Part shown: piece by piece, positions 1-9,718 of the stretch | How the letters are laid out: every line of letters starts with the position of its first letter | Numbering within the stretch: the stretch's first letter is position 1 | NCBI GenBank assembly: GCA_944323595.1 | Contig: CALUTF010000001.1 | Coordinates: forward strand, 1-64,000 | DNA length: 64,000 nucleotides | Direction: 5' to 3' | Source of the DNA: Candidatus Gastranaerophilales bacterium | GTDB lineage: Bacteria > Cyanobacteriota > Vampirovibrionia > Gastranaerophilales > Gastranaerophilaceae | Position numbers and translations under genes: made by a program | Notes under the pieces: model-generated | The model's input: the letters and a program-made list of their open reading frames with translations, nothing else | Told to the model about the DNA's origin: nothing | Database searches by the model: none

Positions 1-284
1 TTTGAACGCCCTAAAATTCTGTTTAAAATAGCACTAATCGCCTGTTCGGACGCTCTGAAAAACATATCATGCTCATCATCAATTCGGACTTTAGTTACAA
101 AATAGAAGCTTTTGTCCATCAGAGTATTAACATTTTTACTGATTCCCAGAAGCCGGAATGTAAACCCGGGGGTAAAAAATTCATCACAAGTTTCCTGCAA
201 TACCGGAGGAAAAACATCCTTATACCACTGGTATTGATAATATAATTCACGAGATTCAATTGAGTCTAATGTTTCATTTGTCAT
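1..284 (-). CDS. Partial hypothetical protein (C-terminus outside window)
   Basis: An open frame runs on the minus strand from an ATG at 284-282 to the window edge, about 94 codons. An in-frame TGA at 290-288 fixes this as the most upstream possible start. The peptide begins MTNETLDSIESRELYYQYQW and contains a run rich in Phe, Asp and Glu followed by an amphipathic helix-like segment near the edge. I do not recognise the family. The gene diverges from the hemW-like gene across a 160-bp spacer. Real coding is supported by uninterrupted frame and codon use like its neighbours. Confidence 0.6.
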   Translation of the reverse strand, partial: MTNETLDSIESRELYYQYQWYKDVFPPVLQETCDEFFTPGFTFRLLGISKNVNTLMDKSFYFVTKVRIDDEHDMFFRASEQAISAILNRILGRS

Positions 285-427
285 TTGTCAGCTAACTATC
301 CCTGTTAAATTATATGTTCGAACATTCGGGTTCATCCCGCTATAATAACAATATGAAATTATGCACAACTTCACATCAACTGTTTAATGTATTTTCTTAA
401 AAAGTCATAAACCACGGGATTGATTTT

Positions 428-433
428 TATAAT
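428..433 (+). promoter_or_regulatory. Candidate -10 hexamer of hemW-like gene, start-proximal
   Basis: TATAAT lies 11 nt before the ATG at 445, and no Shine-Dalgarno is visible between them. If used, the transcript would have a leader of only about 4-5 nt. No good -35 is seen 16-18 nt upstream, so support is the hexamer and its position alone. Confidence 0.35.
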
Positions 434-444
434 AAAATACATTT

Positions 445-1533
445 ATGGTAAGAAATGTCTATATCCACATCCCGTTTTGCAAATCCAAGTGCAATTATTG
501 TTCTTTCATCTCATATCCATGTATTAGTTTGAAAGAAAAATATCTTGCCGCACTTGATGAGGAAATTAATCATTTTTATAAAGGGGAAATTTTAAAGACA
601 TTATATTTTGGCGGCGGCACTCCGTCTTTATTAAAGCCGGAAGAATTTGCAAGAATTATAAAACAATTTAAAACAACAGAAGAAACTGAAATAACTGCTG
701 AATTAAATCCTGAGGGTTTGACTTTTGAGTATATGCAAGCATTGAGAATACTCGGGATTAACAGAATAAGTCTCGGGTGCCAGACATTTGACGAAAAAAT
801 CTTAAAAATAATAGCAAGGCGCCACAATGCAGAAGATGTTATTAATGCAGTTAAAAATGCAAAACTTGCGGGATTTGCAAATATCAGCCTTGATTTTATT
901 TACGGGCTGCCCGAACAAACAATTGAAATTTTCGAACAGGATTTGAAACAGGCACTTTCTCTCGGGATACAGCACATCTCGCTTTACGGATTAAAAATCG
1001 ATGAGGGGTGTTATTTTTATCATAACATGCCTGCCAATCTTCCTGACGATGACCTGCAGGCCGATATGTATAAAAAAGCTATAGAGATTTTAACGGCAAA
1101 CGGTTTTGAACATTATGAAATAAGCAACTTTTCCCTTGCAGGATTTAATTCAAAACACAATTTAAATTACTGGGACAATAACACCTATTATGGCTTTGGA
1201 GCCGCAGCACACGGGTATATAGACGGAGTAAGGTACTCAAATAAAGAAAATCTTGAAGATTATATTAAAAATCCGCTGCTCCATGCCGTAGAACATATTG
1301 TCACCGGACAGGAAAAGTTAGAAGAAGAAATTTTCTTAGGATTCCGCCGCGGTTGTGGACTCAATACAGAACAAATTAACAAAAAATTTGATATTAATTT
1401 TGCAAATAAATACCAAAATATTCTTCAAAAATATATCCAAACAGGTCATATACTTAAAACAAAATACGGATACAAATTTTCTGATGACGGATTTATGCTG
1501 AGCAATCTTATACTTGCGGAATTTTTAGAATAA
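445..1533 (+). CDS. hemW: HemW-like radical SAM protein (heme chaperone / coproporphyrinogen oxidase-like)
   Basis: A 362-residue radical SAM protein. The N-terminal PFCKSKCNYCSF segment supplies the three 4Fe-4S cysteines (C12, C16, C19) in the CxxxCxxC spacing of the superfamily, followed by the FGGGTPSLL glycine-rich SAM-binding segment and the ELNPE and GCQTF motifs typical of HemN/HemW relatives. Length is close to the usual 375-380 of HemW. The family inserts or carries heme and lacks the residues needed for true coproporphyrinogen oxidation; which activity applies here cannot be told from sequence. The gene is monocistronic, ends in a bidirectional terminator and has a start-proximal -10 element without Shine-Dalgarno. 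Confidence 0.85.
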   Translation: MVRNVYIHIPFCKSKCNYCSFISYPCISLKEKYLAALDEEINHFYKGEILKTLYFGGGTPSLLKPEEFARIIKQFKTTEETEITAELNPEGLTFEYMQALRILGINRISLGCQTFDEKILKIIARRHNAEDVINAVKNAKLAGFANISLDFIYGLPEQTIEIFEQDLKQALSLGIQHISLYGLKIDEGCYFYHNMPANLPDDDLQADMYKKAIEILTANGFEHYEISNFSLAGFNSKHNLNYWDNNTYYGFGAAAHGYIDGVRYSNKENLEDYIKNPLLHAVEHIVTGQEKLEEEIFLGFRRGCGLNTEQINKKFDINFANKYQNILQKYIQTGHILKTKYGYKFSDDGFMLSNLILAEFLE

Positions 1534-1563
1534 AAAAGGCTCCTCTGTTGAGGAGCCTTTTTG
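1534..1563. terminator. Bidirectional Rho-independent terminator
   Basis: An A-run, the stem GGCTCCTC/GAGGAGCC with a TGTT loop and a T-run lie between the convergent hemW-like gene and the 140-residue F-x-G protein gene. The flanking A and T runs suit termination in both directions. Confidence 0.85.
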
Positions 1564-1586
1564 TATCCTTATTTTAATTGAACTTA

Positions 1587-2009
1587 TTATGAAACAGCAT
1601 CTGCGGCATCATCAATATTATCTACTACTTCTTCAACAATATCATCCGCTTTACCTCTTTTAAACAAATTAGCAGCGGCATCCCAGGTGTGTTTAGTTAC
1701 CCATTCACAACCTTGAGCAAGTTTGTTAATACCTTTCTTAGCCCAGCCAGCAGCATCATCTAATTGTTGAGGCTTGAAGCCCAATTTATTAGCACCAACC
1801 ATAGCACCTGCTACAACAACAGCAGCCAACAAAACTTTACCAATGGTTTTCATTACACTGCCTTTTTTCTTTTCTTCAACAGGAGCATCTTCAGTTTTTG
1901 TATATTTGCCCTGACGGTTAATCAATTCCTGAATATCTTTTTGAGAATTAGCAGCCTGAGTTTTAGGCGCTTCACCGCGAAAACTTACACCTGACACAGA
2001 ATAAATCAT
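1587..2009 (-). CDS. Short membrane protein with N-terminal F-x-G motif
   Basis: A 140-residue protein I cannot assign. It opens MIYSVSGVSFRGEAPKT, so an SFRG motif sits at residues 9-12, the arrangement shared with several other proteins in this window. A basic patch EKKKGSVMK precedes one hydrophobic segment (about residues 55-72, VLLAAVVVAGAMVGANKLG), then an acidic C-terminus rich in Asp, Glu and Ala. The start is fixed by AAAGGAGG eight bases before the ATG. There is no classical signal peptide; the hydrophobic stretch lies too far in, so a single-pass or membrane-associated protein is the best guess. Confidence 0.75.
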   Translation of the reverse strand: MIYSVSGVSFRGEAPKTQAANSQKDIQELINRQGKYTKTEDAPVEEKKKGSVMKTIGKVLLAAVVVAGAMVGANKLGFKPQQLDDAAGWAKKGINKLAQGCEWVTKHTWDAAANLFKRGKADDIVEEVVDNIDDAADAVS

Positions 2010-2195
2010 TTGGATAGCCTCCTTTATTATTACCTTTACACTTTTAATTAAGATTTACACACTAAATAAAAACCAATAACAAAATAATTTTGACTCAAAA
2101 TTGAGAGTTTTTCAATAATTGTTACAAAAGTTTACGATAATTTTGGAATATTTTTTTCTGATGTGTAATCTATATTGTTACAGGAGGAAAAATCA

Positions 2196-5100
2196 ATGGC
2201 ATCAGAACAGGAAACATTAATATACGTTGAAGAAAATGATAAGGCAGAAGCAGGAGCACAGACTAAAGGATTTGCAAAAAATTCAGTAAAAAACAGGGCA
2301 TATATCAACACTCTCGGTGTTGAACTCGGTTTAAAATATCTGGCTTCCGAGGGAATAAATGTTTCTAATCTGCATAATCTTCATTCCGTACATAAATTCC
2401 TTGAAGAATTTGATATAGCAGACATCATTTTGCCCAATGTACATATTGATGTCCGTGTTGTATTCAATGACAAATATATTTTTGTTCCTAAAAGTCATTT
2501 TGAATATGGTTTGACCCCTGATATTTATCTTGTTTTACAACTTGCAGAAGATCACAGCCATGTAAAAGCTCTGGGATTTTTTAAACCTGAACTTATTAAC
2601 AAAAAAGATGCCAATAAAGATTATTATTTTATTCAAAAAGAAAAACTAACGCCTATAAATAATCTTAAAACATTTATTGAAACAGCTTCTAATAACACGA
2701 CCCAAGAACTTGATGAAAATACCTTATTTCTTTCTGAAGCACGTTTTATTTCTATGATAGATAACGATATCACCAATGAAGATAAAAAAGATCTTATAGG
2801 GACACTCCTGAAATCAGATGAACTTAGAGACAGACTCATTGAATTCAGCAATTTTGAAATTCTTTCATACAAAGCAGTCAACGATAATGACATGCAAAAT
2901 GTAATTGAAAATACAGCCTCTGATATTAATCCGCAGGCTGCTACCCCATTAATTACAGAAGCTGTAGATATGATTTCGGAAGAACCGGCACAGAAAGAAG
3001 AACTAACAGCACAAACCTTGGACGAATTTGAATTATTTGACAACAGCACAGATGAATTTGATACCCAAACAGAAGAAACTACTGCAGAAAGCCATGAAGA
3101 ATTAAATATTACAACTGACGCAGAAGCATTAGAGTTTGAACCGCACGCTGAAGAAAACATTCCTGAAATAACAGAAGATATCACAATCCCAGAACCTCAA
3201 GAAAATTCAGAAGAAACTGCACAGGATGATTTATCTCTTGATGAAATTTTAGCAGAACCTGACATGCAAAATATACTAACAGAAGAAGATTTATCTGCTA
3301 ATCAAACAGTTGATTTACTTTTTACAGATAACACAGAAGACGAAAATCACGCCTCAGACAGTGATATCGAATTTATAGATACACAATCAGAAACTGAAGT
3401 GTCTGAAAAAGATGAAATGCTCGGTTATACAAGTCCTCCGGAAGATAATACCGGAGATCAGGAACTTATAAACTTTGATGATATTGACGTAAGTCTACCT
3501 GAAAACATTGAAGAATACAGACACGATGAATACGGAACAAATGATGCGGTTGCTTTTGATGTATTAGAACCTATGGCACTTAATGTTGATTTGAGCGATG
3601 ATGACGAAACCGGAAGTTTTATAACTACACTATCAGAAGACGGAAAAACTACATTAGAAAAGACACAAACTCCAGAACTTAAAACTGATATTATTGATGA
3701 ACAAATAACAGGAATAGGTGCTCTTGATACACTTGGTTTTGCAGCAGATATTGAAAATAATATACAGCTTGAGGATTCTATTAATCTTGATTTAATTGAT
3801 TCAGAAACAGAAAAAACTCAATTGGCAGATAAAGAGATAAGTGTTGACATAAATTCGCTTCCAACACTGGATACTATCGACAATTTTGACAATCTTAATA
3901 TTGAAGAAAATATCAAACCTGTTGACGACACAGAAGAAACTCTGCCTGATGCAGATATAACCGGTGAAACATTACCAGAAATTGAAGAATTTGATATCAG
4001 CAATCTTGAAGAATTATCTTCTACGGAAAATTCTACCGGAAGTTTTACTGAAGAAATATCAGGCTTAGAACCTATTGAAAATATTAATACCGGTAATATA
4101 GATGACTTAAGCTCTGATATTGCACCTCTGCCGGCAATAGATGACCTGTCTCTTGAACCTGAGATGCTGACAGAACTCAACGATAATACACAAAATTTGG
4201 AAACTTCTGATAATATTGATGATTTAAAACCAATAGAAAACCTTGAAAGTTTAAATTTTGAACAGGAGCTTACTCCTCCGGAAGTTACAGAGGCAGATAA
4301 TACAGAAAACGATTTGCCGGAAAGTTTAAGCTTTGACAATATTATGCCTTTAGAAGAAAATAACTCTGCGGTAATTGACCCGGAAATCACTGAAATAAAA
4401 GAAGATTCTACTATTGAAAATAATCAGGAACTGTTAAATTTTACAATGGAAGAATTACCTGAATTAACAGAAACTGACGAAAACACCAATAACCAAAATT
4501 CCGAGGATATAATAAATTTCGAAACTGATAGTTTACCTGAAATTAATGAAATATCTGACAACACTGTAAATAACCAACAGGATGAATTATTGAGCTTTGC
4601 GCCTGATGAACTGCCTGAAGTACCAGAAGCTGCAGAAGATAACAACAGCTCCAATCAGGATGAACCGCTAAATTTCACAACCGATGGTTTACCGGAAATT
4701 AATGAAAGCACTGACAACAATGAAAATAATCAACAGGATGAATTATTGAGTTTTGCGTCTGACGAATTACCGGAATTAAGAGAAAATTCTGATACCAGCG
4801 AAAATTCAAATCCTGATGAAATTTTGAATTTTACTGACGGAGAATTACCAGAAGTAAACACCATGTCTGAAAATGGTGAAACAAATCAACAGAATGAATT
4901 ATTAAGTTTTGCACCAGATGAACTCCCGGAAGAAACAAATACTTCCGAGAATAATACAAGCGAAAATCAAAATGAACTTTTAAACTTTGCTTCAGATGAA
5001 CTATCAATGAAAACTGAACAGTCAGAAAGTGTATCTGCAAATGAAACATCCGAACTTCTTTCATTTGCAGATGATAATTCATCTCAAACAACAGCTGATG

Positions 5101-6128
5101 AAATCCCATTTACATTGTTAGAAGAAAGCGGAGATGCTCCAAAACCAATGAATCCAGAAGAAGCTACTCTGACTTATGATACCCCAGAACCTAAATCGGA
5201 AGAAAACTTATCAGCAGGAATTACCAACGATTTATCAGAAATGCCTGCGGAATTAGATTCAAAAAATCTGCTTGCTGAAATCGACACATTACTAGGTACA
5301 GATTCTCAACACGATAACGATGATGATGACGATGAAAACGAAGTAGAATTTATAGCACCGGAACAGGATTCACAATCAGGATTACAGCCACAACCGGGGA
5401 TTTCAGACCACGAACTCACTCCTGAAGAAACAATCTATATGCAAACAATGGCAAAAGAAAAAGGCAAAAAAGGTATGACTATGCTGCTTGTGGTAGTTGC
5501 AGCACTGATGGGAGTTCTTACATTGACAACATTTATAAAAAATGGTAAATCTTCACAAACTGCAAACTTACCGACTGCATCAGAAGGAGAAATTATTGAC
5601 AACCTTAGCAATCCGCCTGAAACTCTCCCCGTAGAACAACCACCTGTAGAAACAAATATTCCTGTAGCTCAAATGCCTAAAACACCTGAAACACAAGAAG
5701 CGGCTGAAGCAAAAGCACAAACGGAAATGCCTGCCGCAAAAGTAACTGCGGCGCCGGTTAATGAACCCGTTGTAAAAGGTCAGTTTGCACCTGAAATAAA
5801 AAAAGTAACATTTGAAATTCCTGATTATCTTTCATATAGCGAAGGTATAAGAAAATATCTCCAAACTGTCGGAAGAAGCGTCAAGCTTTCAGCAACAAGC
5901 GATTTGCTTCTGACAACAGATTACTCCAAAACAGACAGAGTAAAAGTAGCACTGACACTGACCCCTGCAGGAAATATTAAAAAAGCGGATATCGCAATAA
6001 GCAGCGGTTCGGACCCAATCGACCAAATAGTGTTACAATCTGTTAAAAATACTCTCAACATAGTAAAACCCCCAGCTGATGAGGTCAAAGGGGATGAATT
6101 TAATTTGGCGGTTATCATGAAATTTTAA
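2196..6128 (+). CDS. Giant acidic single-pass protein with TonB-like C-terminus
   Basis: 1310 residues. The frame extends upstream to a TTG at 2175, but CAGGAGGAAAA places the start at the ATG at 2196. Three parts are visible. Residues about 25-150 form a globular N-terminal domain I do not recognise. Residues about 150-1075 are a long, very acidic, Asn/Asp/Glu/Thr-rich region containing about nine imperfect 22-27-residue repeats of the type NQQDELLSFAPDELPE. After a basic patch (KEKGKKGM) one transmembrane helix (about 1094-1115) leads to a Pro/Ala linker and a final domain of about 90 residues. That domain, with VKVALTLTPAGNIKKADI, SSGSDPIDQIVLQSV and a terminal NLAVIMKF strand, resembles TonB C-terminal domains. 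The topology, with the acidic part probably cytoplasmic, is inferred. It is followed at 40 bp by a sigma-like gene. Confidence 0.75.
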   Translation: MASEQETLIYVEENDKAEAGAQTKGFAKNSVKNRAYINTLGVELGLKYLASEGINVSNLHNLHSVHKFLEEFDIADIILPNVHIDVRVVFNDKYIFVPKSHFEYGLTPDIYLVLQLAEDHSHVKALGFFKPELINKKDANKDYYFIQKEKLTPINNLKTFIETASNNTTQELDENTLFLSEARFISMIDNDITNEDKKDLIGTLLKSDELRDRLIEFSNFEILSYKAVNDNDMQNVIENTASDINPQAATPLITEAVDMISEEPAQKEELTAQTLDEFELFDNSTDEFDTQTEETTAESHEELNITTDAEALEFEPHAEENIPEITEDITIPEPQENSEETAQDDLSLDEILAEPDMQNILTEEDLSANQTVDLLFTDNTEDENHASDSDIEFIDTQSETEVSEKDEMLGYTSPPEDNTGDQELINFDDIDVSLPENIEEYRHDEYGTNDAVAFDVLEPMALNVDLSDDDETGSFITTLSEDGKTTLEKTQTPELKTDIIDEQITGIGALDTLGFAADIENNIQLEDSINLDLIDSETEKTQLADKEISVDINSLPTLDTIDNFDNLNIEENIKPVDDTEETLPDADITGETLPEIEEFDISNLEELSSTENSTGSFTEEISGLEPIENINTGNIDDLSSDIAPLPAIDDLSLEPEMLTELNDNTQNLETSDNIDDLKPIENLESLNFEQELTPPEVTEADNTENDLPESLSFDNIMPLEENNSAVIDPEITEIKEDSTIENNQELLNFTMEELPELTETDENTNNQNSEDIINFETDSLPEINEISDNTVNNQQDELLSFAPDELPEVPEAAEDNNSSNQDEPLNFTTDGLPEINESTDNNENNQQDELLSFASDELPELRENSDTSENSNPDEILNFTDGELPEVNTMSENGETNQQNELLSFAPDELPEETNTSENNTSENQNELLNFASDELSMKTEQSESVSANETSELLSFADDNSSQTTADEIPFTLLEESGDAPKPMNPEEATLTYDTPEPKSEENLSAGITNDLSEMPAELDSKNLLAEIDTLLGTDSQHDNDDDDDENEVEFIAPEQDSQSGLQPQPGISDHELTPEETIYMQTMAKEKGKKGMTMLLVVVAALMGVLTLTTFIKNGKSSQTANLPTASEGEIIDNLSNPPETLPVEQPPVETNIPVAQMPKTPETQEAAEAKAQTEMPAAKVTAAPVNEPVVKGQFAPEIKKVTFEIPDYLSYSEGIRKYLQTVGRSVKLSATSDLLLTTDYSKTDRVKVALTLTPAGNIKKADIAISSGSDPIDQIVLQSVKNTLNIVKPPADEVKGDEFNLAVIMKF
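4417..5090 (+). repeat. Degenerate in-frame tandem repeats in the acidic region
   Basis: About nine consecutive units of 66-80 bp encode variants of N-Q-x-[DE]-x-L-[LN]-[SN]-F-x-x-[DE]-x-L-P-E. The best matched pairs are NQQDELLSFAPDELPE, NQQDELLSFASDELPE and NQQNELLSFAPDELPE. Spacers vary in length and are Asn/Ser/Thr/Glu rich. Confidence 0.8.
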
Positions 6129-6140
6129 TTATGATATAAT
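6112..6140 (+). promoter_or_regulatory. Candidate sigma-70 promoter for the sigma-like gene
   Basis: TTATCA and a perfect TATAAT are separated by 17 bp, with the -35 inside the 3' end of the upstream gene. It could give the sigma-like gene its own transcription start about 22 nt before its GTG. Confidence 0.4.
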
Positions 6141-6168
6141 ATTGCTGGAACAAGGAAATTCATAAGAA

Positions 6169-6738
6169 GTGGAATTAGCTCAAGACAAAATAGACTTAAT
6201 AGAGAAGATTATAAAAAATGACAGAAAATTTGCAAACAACGAAGATTTGTATGATGACTTCTTTAATGAAACTTGCAAACGTTCACTCGTCATAGTAAAG
6301 ACAATAACTTCTGATGCGACGCTGGAAGCCTATTTACGCAAAATAGCAACCACGTCTATTTTAAATGTCTTGAAAGATTCCGGAAGATTAAGACGGAGCA
6401 GAAGCGGATTTACACCAACCAGAGAAGTTTCGCTTGAGACAGTTTCACAGAGTCCGGCTCTGGACTATTCAGATGTAAAAATCGTTTACGATGAAGTAGA
6501 AATAGCCAATACTCCTGAAGATTTAATGCTTCAAAAAGAAGTTGTACACAGAGTTATTTCAGCATTGAAAAAAATTGATGAAGAAGAACCTGACAAACAA
6601 TTTTTGACTATCTATAAACTGCGTTATGAAAATGGCATGACCCAGAAAGAAATTGCTAATGAGCTTAATTTATCACAATCGGAAATTTCCAAAAGACTTT
6701 TCAAATTAATGGAAAAAGTAAAGCAGTTTTTTAATTAA
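6169..6738 (+). CDS. Sigma-70/ECF-like transcription regulator
   Basis: A 189-residue protein starting at GTG, with AAGGA about 12 nt upstream. The C-terminal 40 residues form a sigma region 4 helix-turn-helix (LRYENGMTQKEIANELNLSQ, then SEISKRLFKLMEKV). Upstream, LEAYLRKIATTSILNVLKD resembles the end of a region 2 helix, but the classical promoter-melting motif is weak, so this may be an ECF-like sigma or a sigma-derived DNA-binding regulator. It lies between the giant TonB-like protein (40 bp upstream) and the zinc-ribbon ATPase (17 bp downstream), which suggests one regulatory or envelope-sensing module. No anti-sigma factor is recognisable, although the preceding single-pass protein could fill that role; this is speculation. 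Confidence 0.75.
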   Translation: MELAQDKIDLIEKIIKNDRKFANNEDLYDDFFNETCKRSLVIVKTITSDATLEAYLRKIATTSILNVLKDSGRLRRSRSGFTPTREVSLETVSQSPALDYSDVKIVYDEVEIANTPEDLMLQKEVVHRVISALKKIDEEEPDKQFLTIYKLRYENGMTQKEIANELNLSQSEISKRLFKLMEKVKQFFN

Positions 6739-6755
6739 AATCGGGATTTTAAAAT

Positions 6756-9710
6756 ATGAAATGTCCTATATGCAAAAAAACAATTCCTGATGATTCAATA
6801 AAATGTCCGTATTGTAAAACAAGAACAGGTTTAGTCTGCCCGCACTGCAACACGGTGAACTCACTGTTTGAATTAAAATGCAAAAAATGCGGTGAAGAAA
6901 TTTTAAAAATATGTCCCGAATGTAAAAGTGTTAACTTTCCGACAGCAACAAAATGCCGAAAATGCAGTTATGATTTTGGCAGCAGTACAAAACCTGCAAA
7001 CTATAATCCACTTGAATATCAGTCACAGCTATACACACAGAGTAATGCTATCAACCTTTTAACAAAAGGGATTCTGTCTAAAGATAAAAAGATTTTCTCA
7101 CTAAGCGGCGCCAAAGGGATAGGAAAATCCGTAGTAATAAAAAAAGTGCTTGAAAATCTGCGCGACAATAATTACCTGTATTGTATAGGCAAATGTACAC
7201 CAATAACCCAGCTTACATCAGGCGGACTTGTACAGGATATGTTGTTAAATATCTTCAATCTGCCTATATTTTGTGTTAACAATACAAAATTTAAAAAAGA
7301 TGCCTCAAAATTTTTCCAGAATGAATTTCCTACATTATCAGGAACAGAAGCTCTTGATTTAATTAACTTTTTATACCCGTCACACGATGATAATTTTGAA
7401 AATCTTATACTCAACAAAACAAAAACTTTTAATCTTTTAACAAAAATATTTTCCATCATAAATGCACAGCAGGATATTCTGTTTGTTATAGATAATTTTG
7501 ACTTTATAGACGGTTTTTCATACGAATTTATCTCAAATTTTATTAAAAAAGAAGCTGTCTGGAAAAAATTAAAACTAATCCTTGTATATAACGAAGCACG
7601 CCCTGCCAAGGGATATTTTTCATTCCCTGACAAAAAAGAAGACGCATATATGGATTTAGGAATTGCTCCGTTTGATAAAAAAGGCATGCAACTATTCATA
7701 GAGCATTTTGAAGAGCATATAAAAGATTATCCGTATATTGAACCTGAAGAAAGAGAGAAAATTTTCAAATTAAGCGGCGGCAATCCGTCCTACCTTGAAC
7801 AAATTTTGAGTCTGAAACTTGATTGTCACATAAACGATTACACTTTTGACCTTCCTATTTCATACACCGAAACAATAAGCAAAAGAGTGGCGCTTCTTGA
7901 AGTTGCAAATCCTGCAGCATATAAAATTTTGACAGGTGCAGCAGTTTTGGGAGATAAAATCAATTTACAACTTGTGAAACAAATTTTTGATTTTAATGAT
8001 AATGACTTCAATGATACGGTAACTTACCTTGAAAAAATGAATTTCATTGAACCATATAATTCAATTTTTGCAGAATTTAAAAACATCTCGCTGTGGGAAA
8101 ATATACTTTCAAGCGCAAAAGTTTCCGAAAAATTCATTGAGACAAACAAACAGCTGTACGAAGCTCTGAGTCCATTGACATTGAATTCAAATGCCATTTT
8201 CGGCATAATAGCCCAAAATTTGAAACATAATGAACTTGCCTTGAAAATTTGGACGAAGAATACAAGACTTTCAGCAGGCATAGGTGACACAAATCTTTAT
8301 GCAATTTCACAAAAACAATGCCTTGCCCTTATAAACGAAATGGATGAAAGTGAAACTCTAAAAACACGCTATAACATCTCAGAACGACTTGGAAAACTTC
8401 TTGCCGACACAAACCCTAAAGAGGCAATGGAATATCTCCCTGATGCAATTGCAAACGCGCAGGCTGTGGGTGATACCCCGAGAGAAATTGAACTTTTAGG
8501 CTACCTTGCATCCTGCTGCAGAAAAACAGGCAACTACTTCGGTGATGTTGAATGCATAGACACCGTACTGGAAAAAGTAAAACCAGAAAAGACTCTGGAA
8601 ATTGCATTGCTTAAAGCATCAAAATTGCCGTCGCTTCTAAACATCGGGAATTGCGGTCAAATTATCAATATGATTGATAATGAAATCATGCCTGTGCTTG
8701 ATGAATACTTAACCAAAACATACACAAACAAACTTATACCGGAAAGTATTGTACAGGAAACATGGATTAAAACATACCTGCTTCTTGCAAATGCATTGAT
8801 AATGCAGGGCAATGACCGTTCATTTGAAATTTTAACAATACTGTTTGACATAATCCAAAGAAATAACATTCAGGATGAATTATTCATCTGCAAATGTAAA
8901 TTAACACTTGCTTTCGCAAATACAATAAAAGGCGATACAACAACCTCAGAAGAGATTCTGGAAGAAATTCTAAAACTATACAGAAATAACATCATGGATA
9001 ATGAAACAATTATCCGCTGGAATTTCGTCAACATAATTAATAACTTTATCCGCAAACGCTACGACGGTTTGCAGGAAGACTTGTTCCAAATAGTAACCTT
9101 TGCAAACAACAATGGTGATAATTTCACGAAAAATATCCTGAAAACATTGCTTGGTAAAATATTCAAAGATAACGAACAATCCAAACACGCAATGGAAATC
9201 TACAGCGACCAGATAACTTATTTTGCAAAAGAAAAAATGGCACTGGGCGCCCTTTTAACATGGTATCTGATAGCAGATGCAGCACTGATAACAGAGGGAC
9301 CGCATAATGCAATTGACATCGCTACACAGGCTCTGGATGTTGCAAAAAATCCAAAGATAGACAACTATTTCTTTAATATTTTACTCCGAATGGTAATCGT
9401 AAAAGCCTGCATAACAGTATCAGATTATGAACAGGCAGAGATGCATCTTGAAAGCGCAATTAATCTTGCAAAGAAATTCAATTTGAAAGATTTGTTATCA
9501 AGGCTGTATCTCCTCTACGGCAAATATTATCAGGAACTTGGCTTTGTAAAATCCTCACGGCAGCCTGACCAGCTGAGAAATGCAATGCTTATGTTTGAAA
9601 AAGTTTCGACTCTTGTCAAAACCACAAGAAACAACTACGTCCATATCAAAAACGAAAAATCCAAAAATGTTTTAAAATCATTCTGCCAGCTTAACGGAAT
9701 AAAAATCTAA
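6756..9710 (+). CDS. Zinc-ribbon STAND-type ATPase with helical repeats
   Basis: 984 residues. Three consecutive CxxC...CxxC zinc ribbons occupy residues 3-20, 28-45 and 53-70. A P-loop ATPase follows: Walker A GAKGIGKS at 118-125 and Walker B DILFVIDNFD near 240. Downstream comes KLSGGNPSYLEQIL, a winged-helix linker motif common in AAA_16/STAND proteins. From about 470 to the end the chain is a helical repeat region resembling TPRs. STAND ATPases act as ligand-triggered switches in signalling, transcription control or defence; which one cannot be read here. It shares an apparent operon with the sigma-like gene and the giant acidic protein, which favours signalling. No effector nuclease or protease domain is seen. 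Confidence 0.75.
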   Translation: MKCPICKKTIPDDSIKCPYCKTRTGLVCPHCNTVNSLFELKCKKCGEEILKICPECKSVNFPTATKCRKCSYDFGSSTKPANYNPLEYQSQLYTQSNAINLLTKGILSKDKKIFSLSGAKGIGKSVVIKKVLENLRDNNYLYCIGKCTPITQLTSGGLVQDMLLNIFNLPIFCVNNTKFKKDASKFFQNEFPTLSGTEALDLINFLYPSHDDNFENLILNKTKTFNLLTKIFSIINAQQDILFVIDNFDFIDGFSYEFISNFIKKEAVWKKLKLILVYNEARPAKGYFSFPDKKEDAYMDLGIAPFDKKGMQLFIEHFEEHIKDYPYIEPEEREKIFKLSGGNPSYLEQILSLKLDCHINDYTFDLPISYTETISKRVALLEVANPAAYKILTGAAVLGDKINLQLVKQIFDFNDNDFNDTVTYLEKMNFIEPYNSIFAEFKNISLWENILSSAKVSEKFIETNKQLYEALSPLTLNSNAIFGIIAQNLKHNELALKIWTKNTRLSAGIGDTNLYAISQKQCLALINEMDESETLKTRYNISERLGKLLADTNPKEAMEYLPDAIANAQAVGDTPREIELLGYLASCCRKTGNYFGDVECIDTVLEKVKPEKTLEIALLKASKLPSLLNIGNCGQIINMIDNEIMPVLDEYLTKTYTNKLIPESIVQETWIKTYLLLANALIMQGNDRSFEILTILFDIIQRNNIQDELFICKCKLTLAFANTIKGDTTTSEEILEEILKLYRNNIMDNETIIRWNFVNIINNFIRKRYDGLQEDLFQIVTFANNNGDNFTKNILKTLLGKIFKDNEQSKHAMEIYSDQITYFAKEKMALGALLTWYLIADAALITEGPHNAIDIATQALDVAKNPKIDNYFFNILLRMVIVKACITVSDYEQAEMHLESAINLAKKFNLKDLLSRLYLLYGKYYQELGFVKSSRQPDQLRNAMLMFEKVSTLVKTTRNNYVHIKNEKSKNVLKSFCQLNGIKI

Positions 9711-9718
9711 CCGGCATA

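Noticed and set aside
2633-5109. Several minus-strand ORFs of 76-190 codons within the giant acidic gene
   Set aside because: They are antisense shadows of the Asn/Glu-rich frame, lack ribosome sites and have Ser-rich compositions typical of reversed acidic repeats.
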